NCBI GenBank assembly: GCA_024235095.1
Contig: JACKNC010000001.1
Coordinates: 1,835,501 to 1,899,500, forward strand
Direction of reading: 5' to 3'
Source of the DNA: Gammaproteobacteria bacterium
GTDB lineage: Bacteria; Pseudomonadota; Gammaproteobacteria; Competibacterales; Competibacteraceae
Length of the DNA: 64,000 nt
Numbering within the stretch: the stretch's first letter is position 1; each line of letters opens with the position of its first letter. Made by a program: the position numbers and the translations under genes. This document shows positions 8,577-17,544 of this stretch, one piece after another. Under the pieces are notes generated by a model. It was not told the DNA's origin. It saw only the letters and a list, made by a program, of their open reading frames with translations, and ran no database searches.

Positions 8577-9650
8577 TTACAGGCAGAGCGACTTGCCCTT
8601 GGAACCCAGATCAGCAAAAGCTTCGTCCAAGCGGGCAATCATGTTCTGTTCTGCTGCACGCAGATACTTGCGCGGATCATAGAACTTCTTGTACGGCTTG
8701 TCGGTTTCCGGGTCGACCTGATACAGGAACGCCTTGGGATTCTCGGTGACGAACTTGCCAATCGCTTCCGAGTAGGCGAATTGCAGATCCGTATCGATAT
8801 TCATCTTGAACACCCCGTAGCTGACCGCCTCGGTGATTTTTTCCTTCTCCGAGCCGGAGCCACCGTGGAACACCAGATTCAGCGGCTTCGCCGCGGTCTT
8901 GTGTTCCTTTTCAATCAGCGCCTGGGAATTATGGAGAATTTCGGGTCGCAATTGAACATTGCCGGGCTTGTATACCCCATGCACGTTGCCAAAGGACGCA
9001 GCGACCGAGAAATGGCCGATGGGCGACAACCGCTCGTAGGCCTGCAACACATCTTCCGGCTGAGTGTACAAGTGCGAATTGTCAGCGCTTGCATCGTGTT
9101 CACCATGACCAATGCCATCTTCCTCGCCGCCGGTGACGCCGAGTTCAATTTCCAGGCTCATGTTCAGCGGCGCCATACGGGTCAGAATCCGCGCACACTC
9201 GCTGAGATTAAACTCCATCGGGTCTTCGGAAAGATCCAGCATGTGTGAACTGAACAGCGGCTTGCCATTCTGCTTGAAGTACGCCTCACCATGATCCAGC
9301 AGCGCCTCAACCCAGGGAATCAGACCTTTATTGGCATGGTCGGTGTGCAGCACCACGCAAACCCCATAGTGTTCGGCCAACAGATGAACATGCATCGCTG
9401 CCGACACCGCGCCCAGCACCTTGGCCTTGAAACCATCCTTCATCCCCTGTCCAGCGTAGAACTGCGCGCCGCCATTGGAAAGCTGAACAATGACATCAGA
9501 CTGGTTCTTGGCGGCGGCTTCCAGAACCGCGTTGATGGTGCTGCTGCTGGAGACGTTGACTGCCGGTAATGCATAACCGCCTTCCTTAGCCGCGTTGACC
9601 AGGGTCAGATAATCCTTGCCGGAAACCACGCCAGGTTTAAGCTGTGCCAT
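8577..9650 (-). CDS. fba: Class II fructose-bisphosphate aldolase
   Basis: Zinc enzyme of 357 residues that cleaves fructose-1,6-bisphosphate to the two triose phosphates (glycolysis, gluconeogenesis, Calvin cycle). It matches the class IIA form of E. coli FbaA in length and sequence: the zinc and base region VVLHTDHANKG near residue 105, the glutamate-rich ELGVTGGEEDG loop near 180, and the phosphate loop HGGSGSEKEKI with VFKMNIDTD near 265-290. A good ribosome site (AGAGGA) precedes ATG 9650. The gene stands alone, with a hairpin behind it. Confidence 0.96.
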   Translation of the reverse strand: MAQLKPGVVSGKDYLTLVNAAKEGGYALPAVNVSSSSTINAVLEAAAKNQSDVIVQLSNGGAQFYAGQGMKDGFKAKVLGAVSAAMHVHLLAEHYGVCVVLHTDHANKGLIPWVEALLDHGEAYFKQNGKPLFSSHMLDLSEDPMEFNLSECARILTRMAPLNMSLEIELGVTGGEEDGIGHGEHDASADNSHLYTQPEDVLQAYERLSPIGHFSVAASFGNVHGVYKPGNVQLRPEILHNSQALIEKEHKTAAKPLNLVFHGGSGSEKEKITEAVSYGVFKMNIDTDLQFAYSEAIGKFVTENPKAFLYQVDPETDKPYKKFYDPRKYLRAAEQNMIARLDEAFADLGSKGKSLCL

Positions 9651-9832
9651 GAGAAAATCCTCTTGCTTGCTAGGGTGAGTGAAATCGCTTGACGAAGAAT
9701 AATCGTCATCCCGACGCCAAGGGCTGAATGACGACCTCGGAATTCAGTATAGCCTTTGCGCCGCCATCGTAGTAGCCATGTTCTCAAGGTTGGAGGGGTC
9801 AGCGTTCAAATCCCTGTTATTGGAAAAGGGGT

Positions 9833-10855
9833 CTATCTAATGCCAATCAGCGCCAGCAAGACGACAATGATGATGCCGGCGCCTATCAGTCCACCTATTA
9901 GAATCTTGTTGAATCGTGCGGCTCCGGGCATCCGCAACGCTAGACCCTCCAGGGTTTGCCGCATCTCTTCCAAAGTGTACGCCTGTTCCTGAATTTGTTG
10001 CTCGCTTTCACCCAGACGTTGTTCATGATCATCCAGGACATGCGCGCTTTCCAGGCTTTCCAGCGCCGCCAGCCGTTCGTGCAAGGTTACCATCTGACCA
10101 TGCAGCTCGCGAAGCACCGGGTCGAACTTGGCAAATTGCTCGGCCTGCGCACTCAGCCATTTTTCCAGGGCCGCCAGCCGTTCCCGGTCGGTGCGCAGGG
10201 CTTCGGCGCTGCGCGTGCGTTCTTCGCTGAATTGTTGCTCCAGCGCGCCAATCCGTTCGTTCACTTTGGTCAGGGTCGCGAGCGCGGTTTCCCGCTGGGA
10301 TTGTTCCTGTTTGTGCAGGCTGGTCAGCGTATCGATGTGTCCATTAATTTCCTGGGTTTGCTTCCGGGAGCGTTCAGTCAGCGCCGCCAGATCACGGGTA
10401 TGCGCATCCAGTTGTTCCCGAGACTTCACCGACTGCGTTCTAAACGTCTTCTCCAGGTCCGCGCTGGTTTGTCGAATGCTCTGCAGTTCCTGCTGGAACA
10501 TGTTCAGAGTCCCGGTGACTTCATCAATCTGCTGACCATGCGTTGCGTGGGTCTCGCGCAGCGTGCTCATGCCGTCCCGGGCCTCCTGAAGCTCCTGGCG
10601 AAGGGCGCTCATAGCCGCAGCGAGTTCATCCGCCCGCTGGCCGCTGGCCTGACCCGCTTCACGCAACGCCGCCAGGTCATCTTGCACGCTTTGCATTTGC
10701 TGGCGAACCGCATCCAGCGCGGCCATCATTTCATCGGCCCGTTGACCGTGCGTGGCGCAGGCGTCGAGCAAAGTCGCCAGTTCATGCTGGGTTCCCTGAA
10801 AGCGTTCGCGAATCACTTCCAAAGCATGGTTAAGGGGATCGTCATGCGTACTCAT
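9833..10855 (-). CDS. Coiled-coil protein with one C-terminal membrane helix, function unknown
   Basis: I chose ATG 10855 (MSTHDDPLNH), which has GAGGA five bases upstream; an in-frame TTG at 10867 is less likely. Of its 340 residues nearly all form long heptad-rich helices with repeated pieces of the type ALREAGQASGQRADELAAA, DGMSTLRETHATHGQQ and LLDACATHGQRADE. These are near-repeats of one unit of roughly 35-37 residues, so the gene grew by internal duplication. The end (FNKILIGGLIGAGIIIVVLL) is a single tail anchor, which places the coiled coil in the cytoplasm or along the membrane. It is divergent from aroK. I do not recognise a family; chemoreceptor-like or envelope-spacer roles are only guesses. 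Confidence 0.75.
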   Translation of the reverse strand: MSTHDDPLNHALEVIRERFQGTQHELATLLDACATHGQRADEMMAALDAVRQQMQSVQDDLAALREAGQASGQRADELAAAMSALRQELQEARDGMSTLRETHATHGQQIDEVTGTLNMFQQELQSIRQTSADLEKTFRTQSVKSREQLDAHTRDLAALTERSRKQTQEINGHIDTLTSLHKQEQSQRETALATLTKVNERIGALEQQFSEERTRSAEALRTDRERLAALEKWLSAQAEQFAKFDPVLRELHGQMVTLHERLAALESLESAHVLDDHEQRLGESEQQIQEQAYTLEEMRQTLEGLALRMPGAARFNKILIGGLIGAGIIIVVLLALIGIR

Positions 10856-10976
10856 TAGCATCCTCAATACAGGTGGGGTATTGCATTAGTTTAATCGTTT
10901 CCGAACCATGATTCCGAATAGAGAATCCGATGAATGAATATGGTAAAAAGCTTGAAAAACCGATTTCCCAATCACT

Positions 10977-11507
10977 ATGCGTAAAGTGACCCCTTCCATT
11001 TTTCTGATTGGCCCAATGGGCGCGGGCAAAACCACGATTGGCCGGCGGCTGGCGCAAGCGCTGCGATGGGTTTTTATCGACAGCGACCAGGAAATCGAGC
11101 AACGAGCCGGCGTCAGCATTCCCCTGATTTTCGAACTGGAAGGCGAGGCGGGTTTTCGTCTACGCGAGAAAGCCGTCATGGCCGAGTTGACCCAACGCCA
11201 GGACATCGTGCTAGCGACTGGCGGCGGCGCCGTGTTGGATCGCGACAACCGCCGTTATCTGACTGGGCGGGGTCTGGTGGTTTATCTGTACGCCTCGGTG
11301 GACGAGCAGCTCCGCCGCACCCGTCATGACAGTCACCGCCCTTTACTGCAAACGGCTGATCCAAGAGGCCGGCTTGAAGCGCTGTTTAGCTTGCGCGATC
11401 CGCTTTACCGGGAAGTTGCCGACCTGATGGTCGCCAGCGATGGTCAAGCGCCGCGCGTCATCGTCCAGCAAATTCTTACCCATATTCAGGAAATACCTTC
11501 CCTATGA
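10977..11507 (+). CDS. aroK: Shikimate kinase
   Basis: Phosphorylates shikimate at O3 with ATP in the shikimate pathway; 176 residues. Walker A is GPMGAGKTT at the N-terminus, the shikimate site includes DSDQEIEQRAG and GFRLREKAV, and the GGGAVL motif follows near residue 80. The lid region holds RPLLQTADPRGRLEAL. Its stop overlaps the aroB start (ATGA), as in the aroKB operon of many gammaproteobacteria. No strong ribosome site precedes the ATG. Confidence 0.95.
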   Translation: MRKVTPSIFLIGPMGAGKTTIGRRLAQALRWVFIDSDQEIEQRAGVSIPLIFELEGEAGFRLREKAVMAELTQRQDIVLATGGGAVLDRDNRRYLTGRGLVVYLYASVDEQLRRTRHDSHRPLLQTADPRGRLEALFSLRDPLYREVADLMVASDGQAPRVIVQQILTHIQEIPSL

Positions 11508-12580
11508 AAACTCTGCACGTTGAGCTTGGCGACCGTCGCTATCCCATCCATATCGGCCCTGGCCTGCTGGCGCGGCCTGAATTGCTGACTCCCTGCATTC
11601 CCGGACGACAGGCGCTGGTGGTCAGCAACACCACGGTTGCTCCTTTGTACCTGGAGCCGGTGCGCGCTTCGCTGGACGGGCTGCGTCATGAAGCGGTGAT
11701 TTTGCCGGATGGCGAACAGTATAAAACGCTGGACACGCTCAACGAGATTTTCACCGCGTTACTGAATCATCGCTTCGACCGGAATTGTACGGTCATTGCG
11801 CTCGGTGGCGGAGTGATTGGCGATATGGCCGGCTTTGCCGCCGCCTGCTACCAGCGCGGCGTGCATTTTATCCAGATTCCCACCACGCTGCTGGCCCAGG
11901 TGGATTCCTCGGTCGGTGGCAAGACCGCAGTCAATCACCCGTTTGGCAAGAATATGATCGGAGCGTTTTACCAGCCGCTTGGCGTCCTGGCCGATACCGA
12001 TACCCTAGCGACCTTGCCGGATCGGGAGCTAAGCGCTGGCTTGGCGGAAGTGATCAAGTATGGGCTAATTCGCGACTTGCCGTTCCTGGAATGGCTGGAA
12101 GCGAACCTGGAGGCGCTCATGGCGCGCAATGCCGCAGTTTTGAGCGAGGCCATTGAGCGTTCCTGTCGGAACAAGGCGGAAATTGTCGCCGCTGATGAAC
12201 GGGAGACTGGCGAACGGGCCTTGTTGAATCTAGGCCACACCTTTGGCCATGCGATCGAAACCGGGGTCGGTTATGGAGAATGGCTGCATGGCGAAGCGGT
12301 AGCGACGGGAATGGCCATGGCGGCTGATCTGTCAGCGCGGCTGGGTTGGTTGAACCGGGAACAGGTGGAACGGGTTCGTGCGTTGCTCGCGCGCGCCCGC
12401 TTACCCTTGCAGCCGCCGTCGCAATTGACGCCCGATGATTTCCTGCGCTTGATGGCGGTAGACAAAAAGGTCAAGGATGAGCGGTTGCGGCTGATCCTGT
12501 TGCGTAATTTGGGTCAGGCGGTCATTGCCAGCGATATTAATCCACGGCTTTTAACAGAGACGCTGGAAACATCGCTTTGA
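11504..12580 (+). CDS. aroB: 3-dehydroquinate synthase
   Basis: NAD- and zinc-dependent enzyme of 358 residues that closes DAHP to 3-dehydroquinate, the second step of the shikimate pathway. Family marks are clear: DGEQYKTLDTL, the NAD-binding ALGGGVIGDMAGFAA, PTTLLAQVDSSVGGKT, and the zinc ligands in NLGHTFGHAIE and WLHGEAVATG. It is coupled to aroK by a 4-bp overlap. It ends 26 bp before the convergent CBS gene, so the two transcripts probably meet here. Confidence 0.97.
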   Translation: MKTLHVELGDRRYPIHIGPGLLARPELLTPCIPGRQALVVSNTTVAPLYLEPVRASLDGLRHEAVILPDGEQYKTLDTLNEIFTALLNHRFDRNCTVIALGGGVIGDMAGFAAACYQRGVHFIQIPTTLLAQVDSSVGGKTAVNHPFGKNMIGAFYQPLGVLADTDTLATLPDRELSAGLAEVIKYGLIRDLPFLEWLEANLEALMARNAAVLSEAIERSCRNKAEIVAADERETGERALLNLGHTFGHAIETGVGYGEWLHGEAVATGMAMAADLSARLGWLNREQVERVRALLARARLPLQPPSQLTPDDFLRLMAVDKKVKDERLRLILLRNLGQAVIASDINPRLLTETLETSL

Positions 12581-12606
12581 TCGAAATCTACCCACCGGCT
12601 TGCCCT

Positions 12607-13233
12607 CTATGGCAATAAGTCACTGCTAGTAATGGGATAATCGATGCCGGCCTGTTCCAGATCAACGAAGGTTGTTGCATGCAGCGCCGGGTCGATCTCC
12701 AATCCCAGCAACAAGCCGATTTGTGACAGCGAGAAGATGCCGCGCACCGCCAAGCGGTTGGTTTCAGGGTGGATGTCCACGATCATCGCATGTTGCCGAT
12801 TCACTTGCCGCAGTGTCGCGATGATGTCGCCGATCCGCGCTTTCGCGACGTCCTCCATCAACAACACTTCCAGCTTCGGTTGCAGGGTCATGATGTCGGC
12901 AACTAGCAAATCTTCCCAACTGCCGCCTGCCTTGGCCAGGATGCGCTCCGGCTTTTCACCTTCAATATCGCGACTGGTGATCAACCCGACAATATGGCCT
13001 TCGGCATCACGCACCAACAGCATGCGCACCCCGCGCTTCATCATCGTCTCACGCGCCTTGTTCAATGGGGTGTCTAATTCGGTGGTATAGGCGGTCACCA
13101 GGCTAAGATCGGTCATTACCGACAGGGCTGGATCATCGGCGGTGATGTGCTCAGGCAGGTGCTGCTTTGGACGGAAATAGCCAGCGCCAGCTTCAAGATG
13201 ATGAAACGTCAGCGTTTGATAAGTTTGGGACAT
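12607..13233 (-). CDS. CBS-domain pair protein
   Basis: 208 residues carrying two CBS motifs that normally form one Bateman module binding an adenine nucleotide. The first half reads LNKARETMMKRGVRMLLVRDAEGHIVGLITSRDIEG, the second IGDIIATLRQVNRQHAMIVD...RGIFSLSQIGLLLG. No catalytic domain is attached, so it is a stand-alone sensor. It is the last of three minus-strand genes (hemE, Nudix, CBS) with short gaps. The target it controls cannot be read from the sequence. Confidence 0.85.
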   Translation of the reverse strand: MSQTYQTLTFHHLEAGAGYFRPKQHLPEHITADDPALSVMTDLSLVTAYTTELDTPLNKARETMMKRGVRMLLVRDAEGHIVGLITSRDIEGEKPERILAKAGGSWEDLLVADIMTLQPKLEVLLMEDVAKARIGDIIATLRQVNRQHAMIVDIHPETNRLAVRGIFSLSQIGLLLGLEIDPALHATTFVDLEQAGIDYPITSSDLLP

Positions 13234-13272
13234 CGGAATCTCCGGGAAAGTTGAAATAATGGCGTCAGGCGC

Positions 13273-13734
13273 CTACGAACGCCGAACAGGCCGGGCGATG
13301 ACGCCATCGGTCCATTCCAGAATCGCTCGCACGCGCGGCGTCAACATGTTCCAGGCTTCAGTGCGGCTAACCCAACGGAATTCGCTATGCTCGGGACGGC
13401 CTAACTCGGGATTCAAAGGCAATTGGACCTCAGCGTTTGGCGATTCGGCAATATAGTAGCGGGCCACCTTGCGCCCTTGGTTATAAGGGTGGGTTTCGCG
13501 GTAGATATCGCCCCAGCGAAACCGCAGCCCGGTTAGCGTGGTTTCCTCTTCCACTTCACGGACCGCCGCTTGCAGGGGGGATTCATTAACTTCCACCACG
13601 CCTTTGGGAAAATCCCAATAATTGTAGGCTCTCAGCAGTAAATAGTCGTAATGTTCGCCGGTCCAATGCACGACCACGACCCCGGAAGACAGGATGCGGG
13701 AACTGGCGGGCTTCAGAGGCATGGTGCGATTCAC
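13273..13734 (-). CDS. Nudix hydrolase, dinucleoside tetraphosphatase-like
   Basis: 153 residues with a Nudix box GVVEVNESPLQAAVREVEEET near residue 45, carrying the expected Gly, Glu and the REVEEE metal ligands. The opening (SSGVVVVHW...YLLLRAYNYWDFPKG) resembles bis(5'-nucleosyl)-tetraphosphatases, which cut Ap4A-type alarmones, but the substrate is inference. The start at 13734 is a GTG; ATG at 13722 is an equal alternative. It lies 12 bp after hemE on the same strand. Confidence 0.85.
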   Translation of the reverse strand: MNRTMPLKPASSRILSSGVVVVHWTGEHYDYLLLRAYNYWDFPKGVVEVNESPLQAAVREVEEETTLTGLRFRWGDIYRETHPYNQGRKVARYYIAESPNAEVQLPLNPELGRPEHSEFRWVSRTEAWNMLTPRVRAILEWTDGVIARPVRRS

Positions 13735-13746
13735 TGGGTATCCCGT

Positions 13747-14826
13747 TCAACGTCCAACGCCAGAGTGATAGGGTCTGCTTAATTCATGCGCGGCTTCCAC
13801 CAGCACCCGGACGTGCTCGGGGTTAACGCTGGGTTGAACGCCATGCCCTAGATTAAACACATGGCCGGAACCAGGGCCGAAATCAGCCAGCACTTGGGCA
13901 ACCTGTTGGCGGATGCGGTCGGGTGCGGCATACAGTACAGCCGGATCGAGATTACCTTGTACGGCAACCCGATCGCCAATCCGCCGACGCGCTTCGCCAA
14001 GATTAACCGTCCAGTCGATGCCCACCGCTTCGCAGCCGGTTGCGGCCATCGCTTCCAGCCAAGCGCCGCCCCCTTTAGTGAACAGGATCACCGGTGCTTG
14101 CTGGTCGCCGGTTTCGCGCGCTAACTCTGCAATAATCCGCGCCAGGTAGGCCAGTGAGAATTCCTGGTAAGCGCGTGGGGTCAGAATGCCGCCCCAGGTA
14201 TCGAACACCATCAATGCCTGCGCGCCGGCGGCTAATTGAGCGTTCAGGTAAGCAATGACCGCCTGCGTGGTCACCTCCAGCAAGCGATGCAGTGCCTTGG
14301 GCTGGTCGTACAGCAATCCTTTGACCTGGGCGTAATCCTTGCTGGAAGCGCCTTCGACCATATAGGTCGCCAAAGTCCACGGACTGCCGGCAAAGCCGAT
14401 AAGCGGGACTTGCCCGTTCAATTCCCGGCGGATCAACCGCACGGCGTCCATCACATAGCGTAGCTCTACTTCCGGGTCAGGAACGGACAATTGTTCAATA
14501 TCTCGTGCCAACCGAACAGGCCGGGCGAATCGTGGGCCTTCGCCCTCACTGAACGATAGCCCCAAACCCATAGCGTCAGGCACGGTCAAAATGTCCGAAA
14601 ACAGAATAGCGGCGTCCAGCGGAAAACGGGTCAGCGGTTGCAGCGTGACCTCGCAGGCCAGTTCCGGGGTTTGGCAGAGGCGCATGAAATCGCCGGCGCG
14701 GGCGCGAGTCGCACGGTATTCGGGCAGATAACGACCCGCCTGGCGCATCAGCCAGACCGGGGTCACATCCACCGGTTGACGGCGCAACGCTCTTAGCAGG
14801 CGATCGTTTTGCAATGGGGTGGTCAT
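13747..14826 (-). CDS. hemE: Uroporphyrinogen decarboxylase
   Basis: Removes the four acetate carboxyls of uroporphyrinogen III to give coproporphyrinogen III in haem synthesis; 359 residues, the family's usual size. Signature segments are PVWLMRQAGRYLPEY near residue 22, AILFSDIL with the catalytic Asp near 80, and GFAGSPWTLATYMVEG near 145. The C-terminal HVFNLGHGVQPSVNPEHV is also diagnostic. It is the first of three genes that share a strand with short gaps. Confidence 0.97.
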   Translation of the reverse strand: MTTPLQNDRLLRALRRQPVDVTPVWLMRQAGRYLPEYRATRARAGDFMRLCQTPELACEVTLQPLTRFPLDAAILFSDILTVPDAMGLGLSFSEGEGPRFARPVRLARDIEQLSVPDPEVELRYVMDAVRLIRRELNGQVPLIGFAGSPWTLATYMVEGASSKDYAQVKGLLYDQPKALHRLLEVTTQAVIAYLNAQLAAGAQALMVFDTWGGILTPRAYQEFSLAYLARIIAELARETGDQQAPVILFTKGGGAWLEAMAATGCEAVGIDWTVNLGEARRRIGDRVAVQGNLDPAVLYAAPDRIRQQVAQVLADFGPGSGHVFNLGHGVQPSVNPEHVRVLVEAAHELSRPYHSGVGR

Positions 14827-15061
14827 GGTTGCTCGGTTTGAGGTCGGTCCAAAATTCAGCGGGGGCGTGCAGCGAAGCGCGCTATTAACTCGATTTTGAC
14901 GGTAATTTTACATCAAGTGCGCCAAGGTTTCCGAAATAGCGTCTATGTAATGAATAACCGTGAGACACCATAATACTTAGCTGGTTGATCATTGACGTTC
15001 TGCAAAATCGTTCAGTGATGACCGATTTTGGTATTCCTTTGTTCCACATCAGGAGATTGCC

Positions 15062-15253
15062 ATGACCGACTCCGTCCGCCATTCAGGCCGTGGCCCGTTT
15101 CGTGCCGATCAACTGCGTGATGGCGACCGTTACGAACTCTCGAACGGCCACCCGATTTATTGTATGCCCGCCGATTGGAAACACGGTTCGGGAAGCACGA
15201 CCGGCGGCCTCGTGCTGGAAGTGACCCGGATGTCCAATGGACGGGTTCTATAG
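15062..15253 (+). pseudogene. 5' part of an unknown gene broken by IS630 (rejoins at 18509)
   Basis: ATG 15062 has AGGAGA upstream. The 63 codons end in a TAG created by the inserted element. If the element (15251-18506) and one copy of its TA target are removed, codon CTA at 15248-15250 joins ACG at 18509 and the frame runs on as TAGGDAPVPVSTAD. The opening (PFRADQLRDGDRYELSNGHPI, then a Gly/Ser/Thr stretch) resembles the N-terminus of Uma2/DUF820-type proteins, with low certainty. The restored frame runs to 18727 but soon overlaps the convergent HMA-like gene, so the true original end is unclear. Confidence 0.6.
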
Positions 15254-15264
15254 TCAAACAGTTT

Positions 15265-15343
15265 TTAGATAGTTTGAAAAACCGCTGTTAGTGCATCAAA
15301 AAGAGTTTGACAATTTGGAAGAATTTTTTTCAACTTCCCCTTA
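15265..15343 (-). pseudogene. C-terminal piece of the IS630 transposase
   Basis: Minus-strand translation gives KLKKILPNCQTLFDALTAV and ends FQTI then TAA at 15265-15267, the typical tail of an IS630 transposase. It is cut at 15343 by the IS5-type insertion. Confidence 0.65.
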
Positions 15344-15891
15344 GAGACTGTACGAAAATAACATATTGATTTTATTATTTTTTTTTTGATAGAATTACCC
15401 AAAAAAGCCCAAATTATTTTAGTTTCGAAATTTTTGTTCGAGGTGCGCGATGTCTTGGCCGAAGGAAAAACCGTTTAATCGCTATCCCAGTGATCTTACC
15501 GATGCGGAATGGGAGAGGGTTCAACCCCTTTTGGAAGAACGCGAGCCAAATACGCGAGGACGTCCCCGAGAAGTGGATCTCCGCGAGATTTAAATGCAAT
15601 TTTTTACATCAATAAAACGGGTTGTCAGTGGCGATATCTTCCCAAAGATTTTCCGGCGTATACCACCGTCAGCACTTATTATCATCAATGGATCAATAAC
15701 GGTGTTTTCGAGAAAATTAACACGGCGCTTCACCAAAAATTTCGTCAAGAAGTAGGGCGAAATGAGACCCCAAGCGCCGCGATCATTGATAGCCAATCGG
15801 TGAAAGGCACCCAGGAATGTGCGGATGAAACAGGATTGGATGGAGGCAAGTTAGTTAAAGGAAGAAAAAGGCATATTCTAGTGGATACAAT

Positions 15892-17042
15892 AGACCTGCT
15901 CCGAAATATGTAGCATAACTCATTGAACCTCATAGCCATTTCTTAGGTTGCAGAGTCCAGCGACGACCAATATAATTTGATCGCTTACATTATTAAGGCG
16001 GTTTCTAAACTTTATTGTTAGTGCACCAAAGTTCTTTAATTGACCGATGAGATGCTCAATGCCAACACGAACCTGACTGATCAGGCGATTTTCTCTTTTC
16101 TGTTTTGGCGTCAGCTTCGGATTTGGATGAGTTTTTGACTTGCGTGGTTTTTTATGGGGAATATGAATAGTCCCGATCTTGGGATAGTTTTTTTCGATCC
16201 CTTGATAGCCTAAATCGGCCGAAACTTCTACGGATGAAAGCCCCGGTTTTTCAGGGTCCAGTTCTCCTTTTAACATGGCGTAGTCATGCTGATGTCCGGG
16301 CGTGGTTGGGCCGATGACATCAATACCCCCTTTAATAGGGGCGATGACCGTGTTTTTGAGGGTATGGGCCTTTCTCTTACCGCTATAATAGTTTTTTTGC
16401 CGACGCTTGTTTTTCGGTCGACGACAGGGCCTTTCTGTCGCATCAATCATAATTTTTCTATTTTTTTCAGTATCTTGTTCTTGTTGACTGTCTATCGGCA
16501 CGATTTTAAGGTGGCGATGAGGTAAAACATGAAGCTCTTTTTCAGCCTGCTTCAAAATCGGGATTAACTTCATCACATTTTCTTGAGCTTTTGACGGACT
16601 CATATCAAATAAACAACCTAATACGTCAAAGGTTGGATAGTTTTTTAGATAAAAAAGAAGAAAGAAAAGCTTTAATTCAGGCGTCGACAAAATTCCCCTG
16701 CGCCCACCGCCCGGGTGGCGTCGACGTTGTGCCTGCTGTCGGCGATAACGCCGCCGTTTCTCTTCGTTCAAACAGCGTGCAAACACAGGAACAAGTTGAT
16801 CAAATTCTTGCTGAGAAACCCCGGTCATCGCTCTGAATTGTCGTTCATTACGCACAGCAATCGATTGAAAGTTTCGCATGACGACTCTCCTTTATCTTGA
16901 GTTTCCTTACTTCAAATATGGGGACTCTTTCCAAAAATTCAATACCTAACTTATTGACAATAAACATAATCTTATAAAACCTTAGAAAAAAAACAATGAT
17001 AAATCATTGAAAATTATATAAAAATTATTAAGGAGCGAGTCT
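15892..17042 (-). mobile_element. Intact IS5-type (ISL2-like) element nested in the IS5 copy
   Basis: Imperfect ends AGACCTGCTCC and AGACTCGCTCC bound 1151 bp, and AAT is repeated at 15889-15891 and 17043-17045. It carries one full transposase gene on the minus strand. As the host transposase frame is restored by its removal, it is the youngest or second-youngest event in this nest. Confidence 0.85.
15920..16879 (-). CDS. IS5-type transposase (DDE_4 superfamily)
   Basis: 319 residues, apparently complete. The N-terminal third carries a helix-turn-helix region (FRAMTGVSQQEFDQLVPVF, then ELKLFFLLFYLKNYPTFDVLG). A DDE catalytic domain follows: MIDATERPCRRPKN holds the first Asp, VSADLGYQGIEKN the second, and RVGIEHLIGQLKNF the Glu. 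The layout is that of the HARBI-like DDE_4 transposases in the ISL2 group of IS5. The start at 16879 lies about 160 bp inside the right end. No frameshift is seen, so it may still be active. Confidence 0.88.
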   Translation of the reverse strand: MRNFQSIAVRNERQFRAMTGVSQQEFDQLVPVFARCLNEEKRRRYRRQQAQRRRHPGGGRRGILSTPELKLFFLLFYLKNYPTFDVLGCLFDMSPSKAQENVMKLIPILKQAEKELHVLPHRHLKIVPIDSQQEQDTEKNRKIMIDATERPCRRPKNKRRQKNYYSGKRKAHTLKNTVIAPIKGGIDVIGPTTPGHQHDYAMLKGELDPEKPGLSSVEVSADLGYQGIEKNYPKIGTIHIPHKKPRKSKTHPNPKLTPKQKRENRLISQVRVGIEHLIGQLKNFGALTIKFRNRLNNVSDQIILVVAGLCNLRNGYEVQ

Positions 17043-17544
17043 AATGGGTTGTCTAATTTATGTCGGGGTGCATGCCGCGAATATTCCGGATGTAAAAGGC
17101 GCACCACAGGTATTACAAGGTGGGCTATCCATCGCCAATACGATCCGGAAAGTTTGGGCCGATGGTGCTTATCAAGGTGAGTCCCTGGCTCAATGGCTTG
17201 AGAAAAACTTTAACTGCACGATTGAAGTTGTTAACAAAAATAAAGAAGAGAAAGGATTTCAGGTTTTACCTCGGCGATGGGTTGTTGAAAGAAGCCTCGC
17301 TTGGTTGGGGCGATCTTGTCGATTAAGTAGAGATTACGAAAGGAAGCCTGCATCGAGTCAAAGTCAAGTCTACCTTGCTTCAATTCGATTAATGTTGCGA
17401 AAATATTTAAGAATCGTGAATTATTGCAGGAACCCATTTTAGAGGCTGCGTAGGATATTAAGTTTTCGTACAGTCTCTTAGTCTCTTGATGGTCTGTGGG
17501 CATGTTCTATTTATTTAGTCGAGTATCAGGGTATCTCTATTATA

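Larger units (their letters stand above)
15450..17442 (+). pseudogene. IS5-family transposase, frameshifted and split
   Basis: The reading starts at ATG 15450 (MSWPKEKPFNRYPSDLTDAE), typical of IS427-group enzymes. A missing T near 15590 turns REILNAIF into a stop (TAA at 15591). The next frame carries INKTGCQWRYLP, TPSAAIIDSQSVKGT and GRKRHILVDT up to 15888. The inner element interrupts it there. The frame resumes at 17043 with MGCLIYVGVHAANIPD and ends with RWVVERSLAWLGRSCRLSRD, 132 codons. Removing the inner element and one AAT rejoins GTG GAT ACA ATG exactly. Two separate lesions mean it cannot make its own transposase. Confidence 0.9.
15344..17477 (+). mobile_element. IS5-family (IS427-like) element carrying an inner insertion
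   Basis: The ends GAGACTGTACGAAAA and its complement lie at 15344 and 17477 and are flanked by TTA on each side (15341-15343, 17478-17480). Its transposase frame is on the plus strand and is cut by the second element at 15892-17042. Without that insert it would be about 980 bp, a usual size for the group. Confidence 0.85.
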
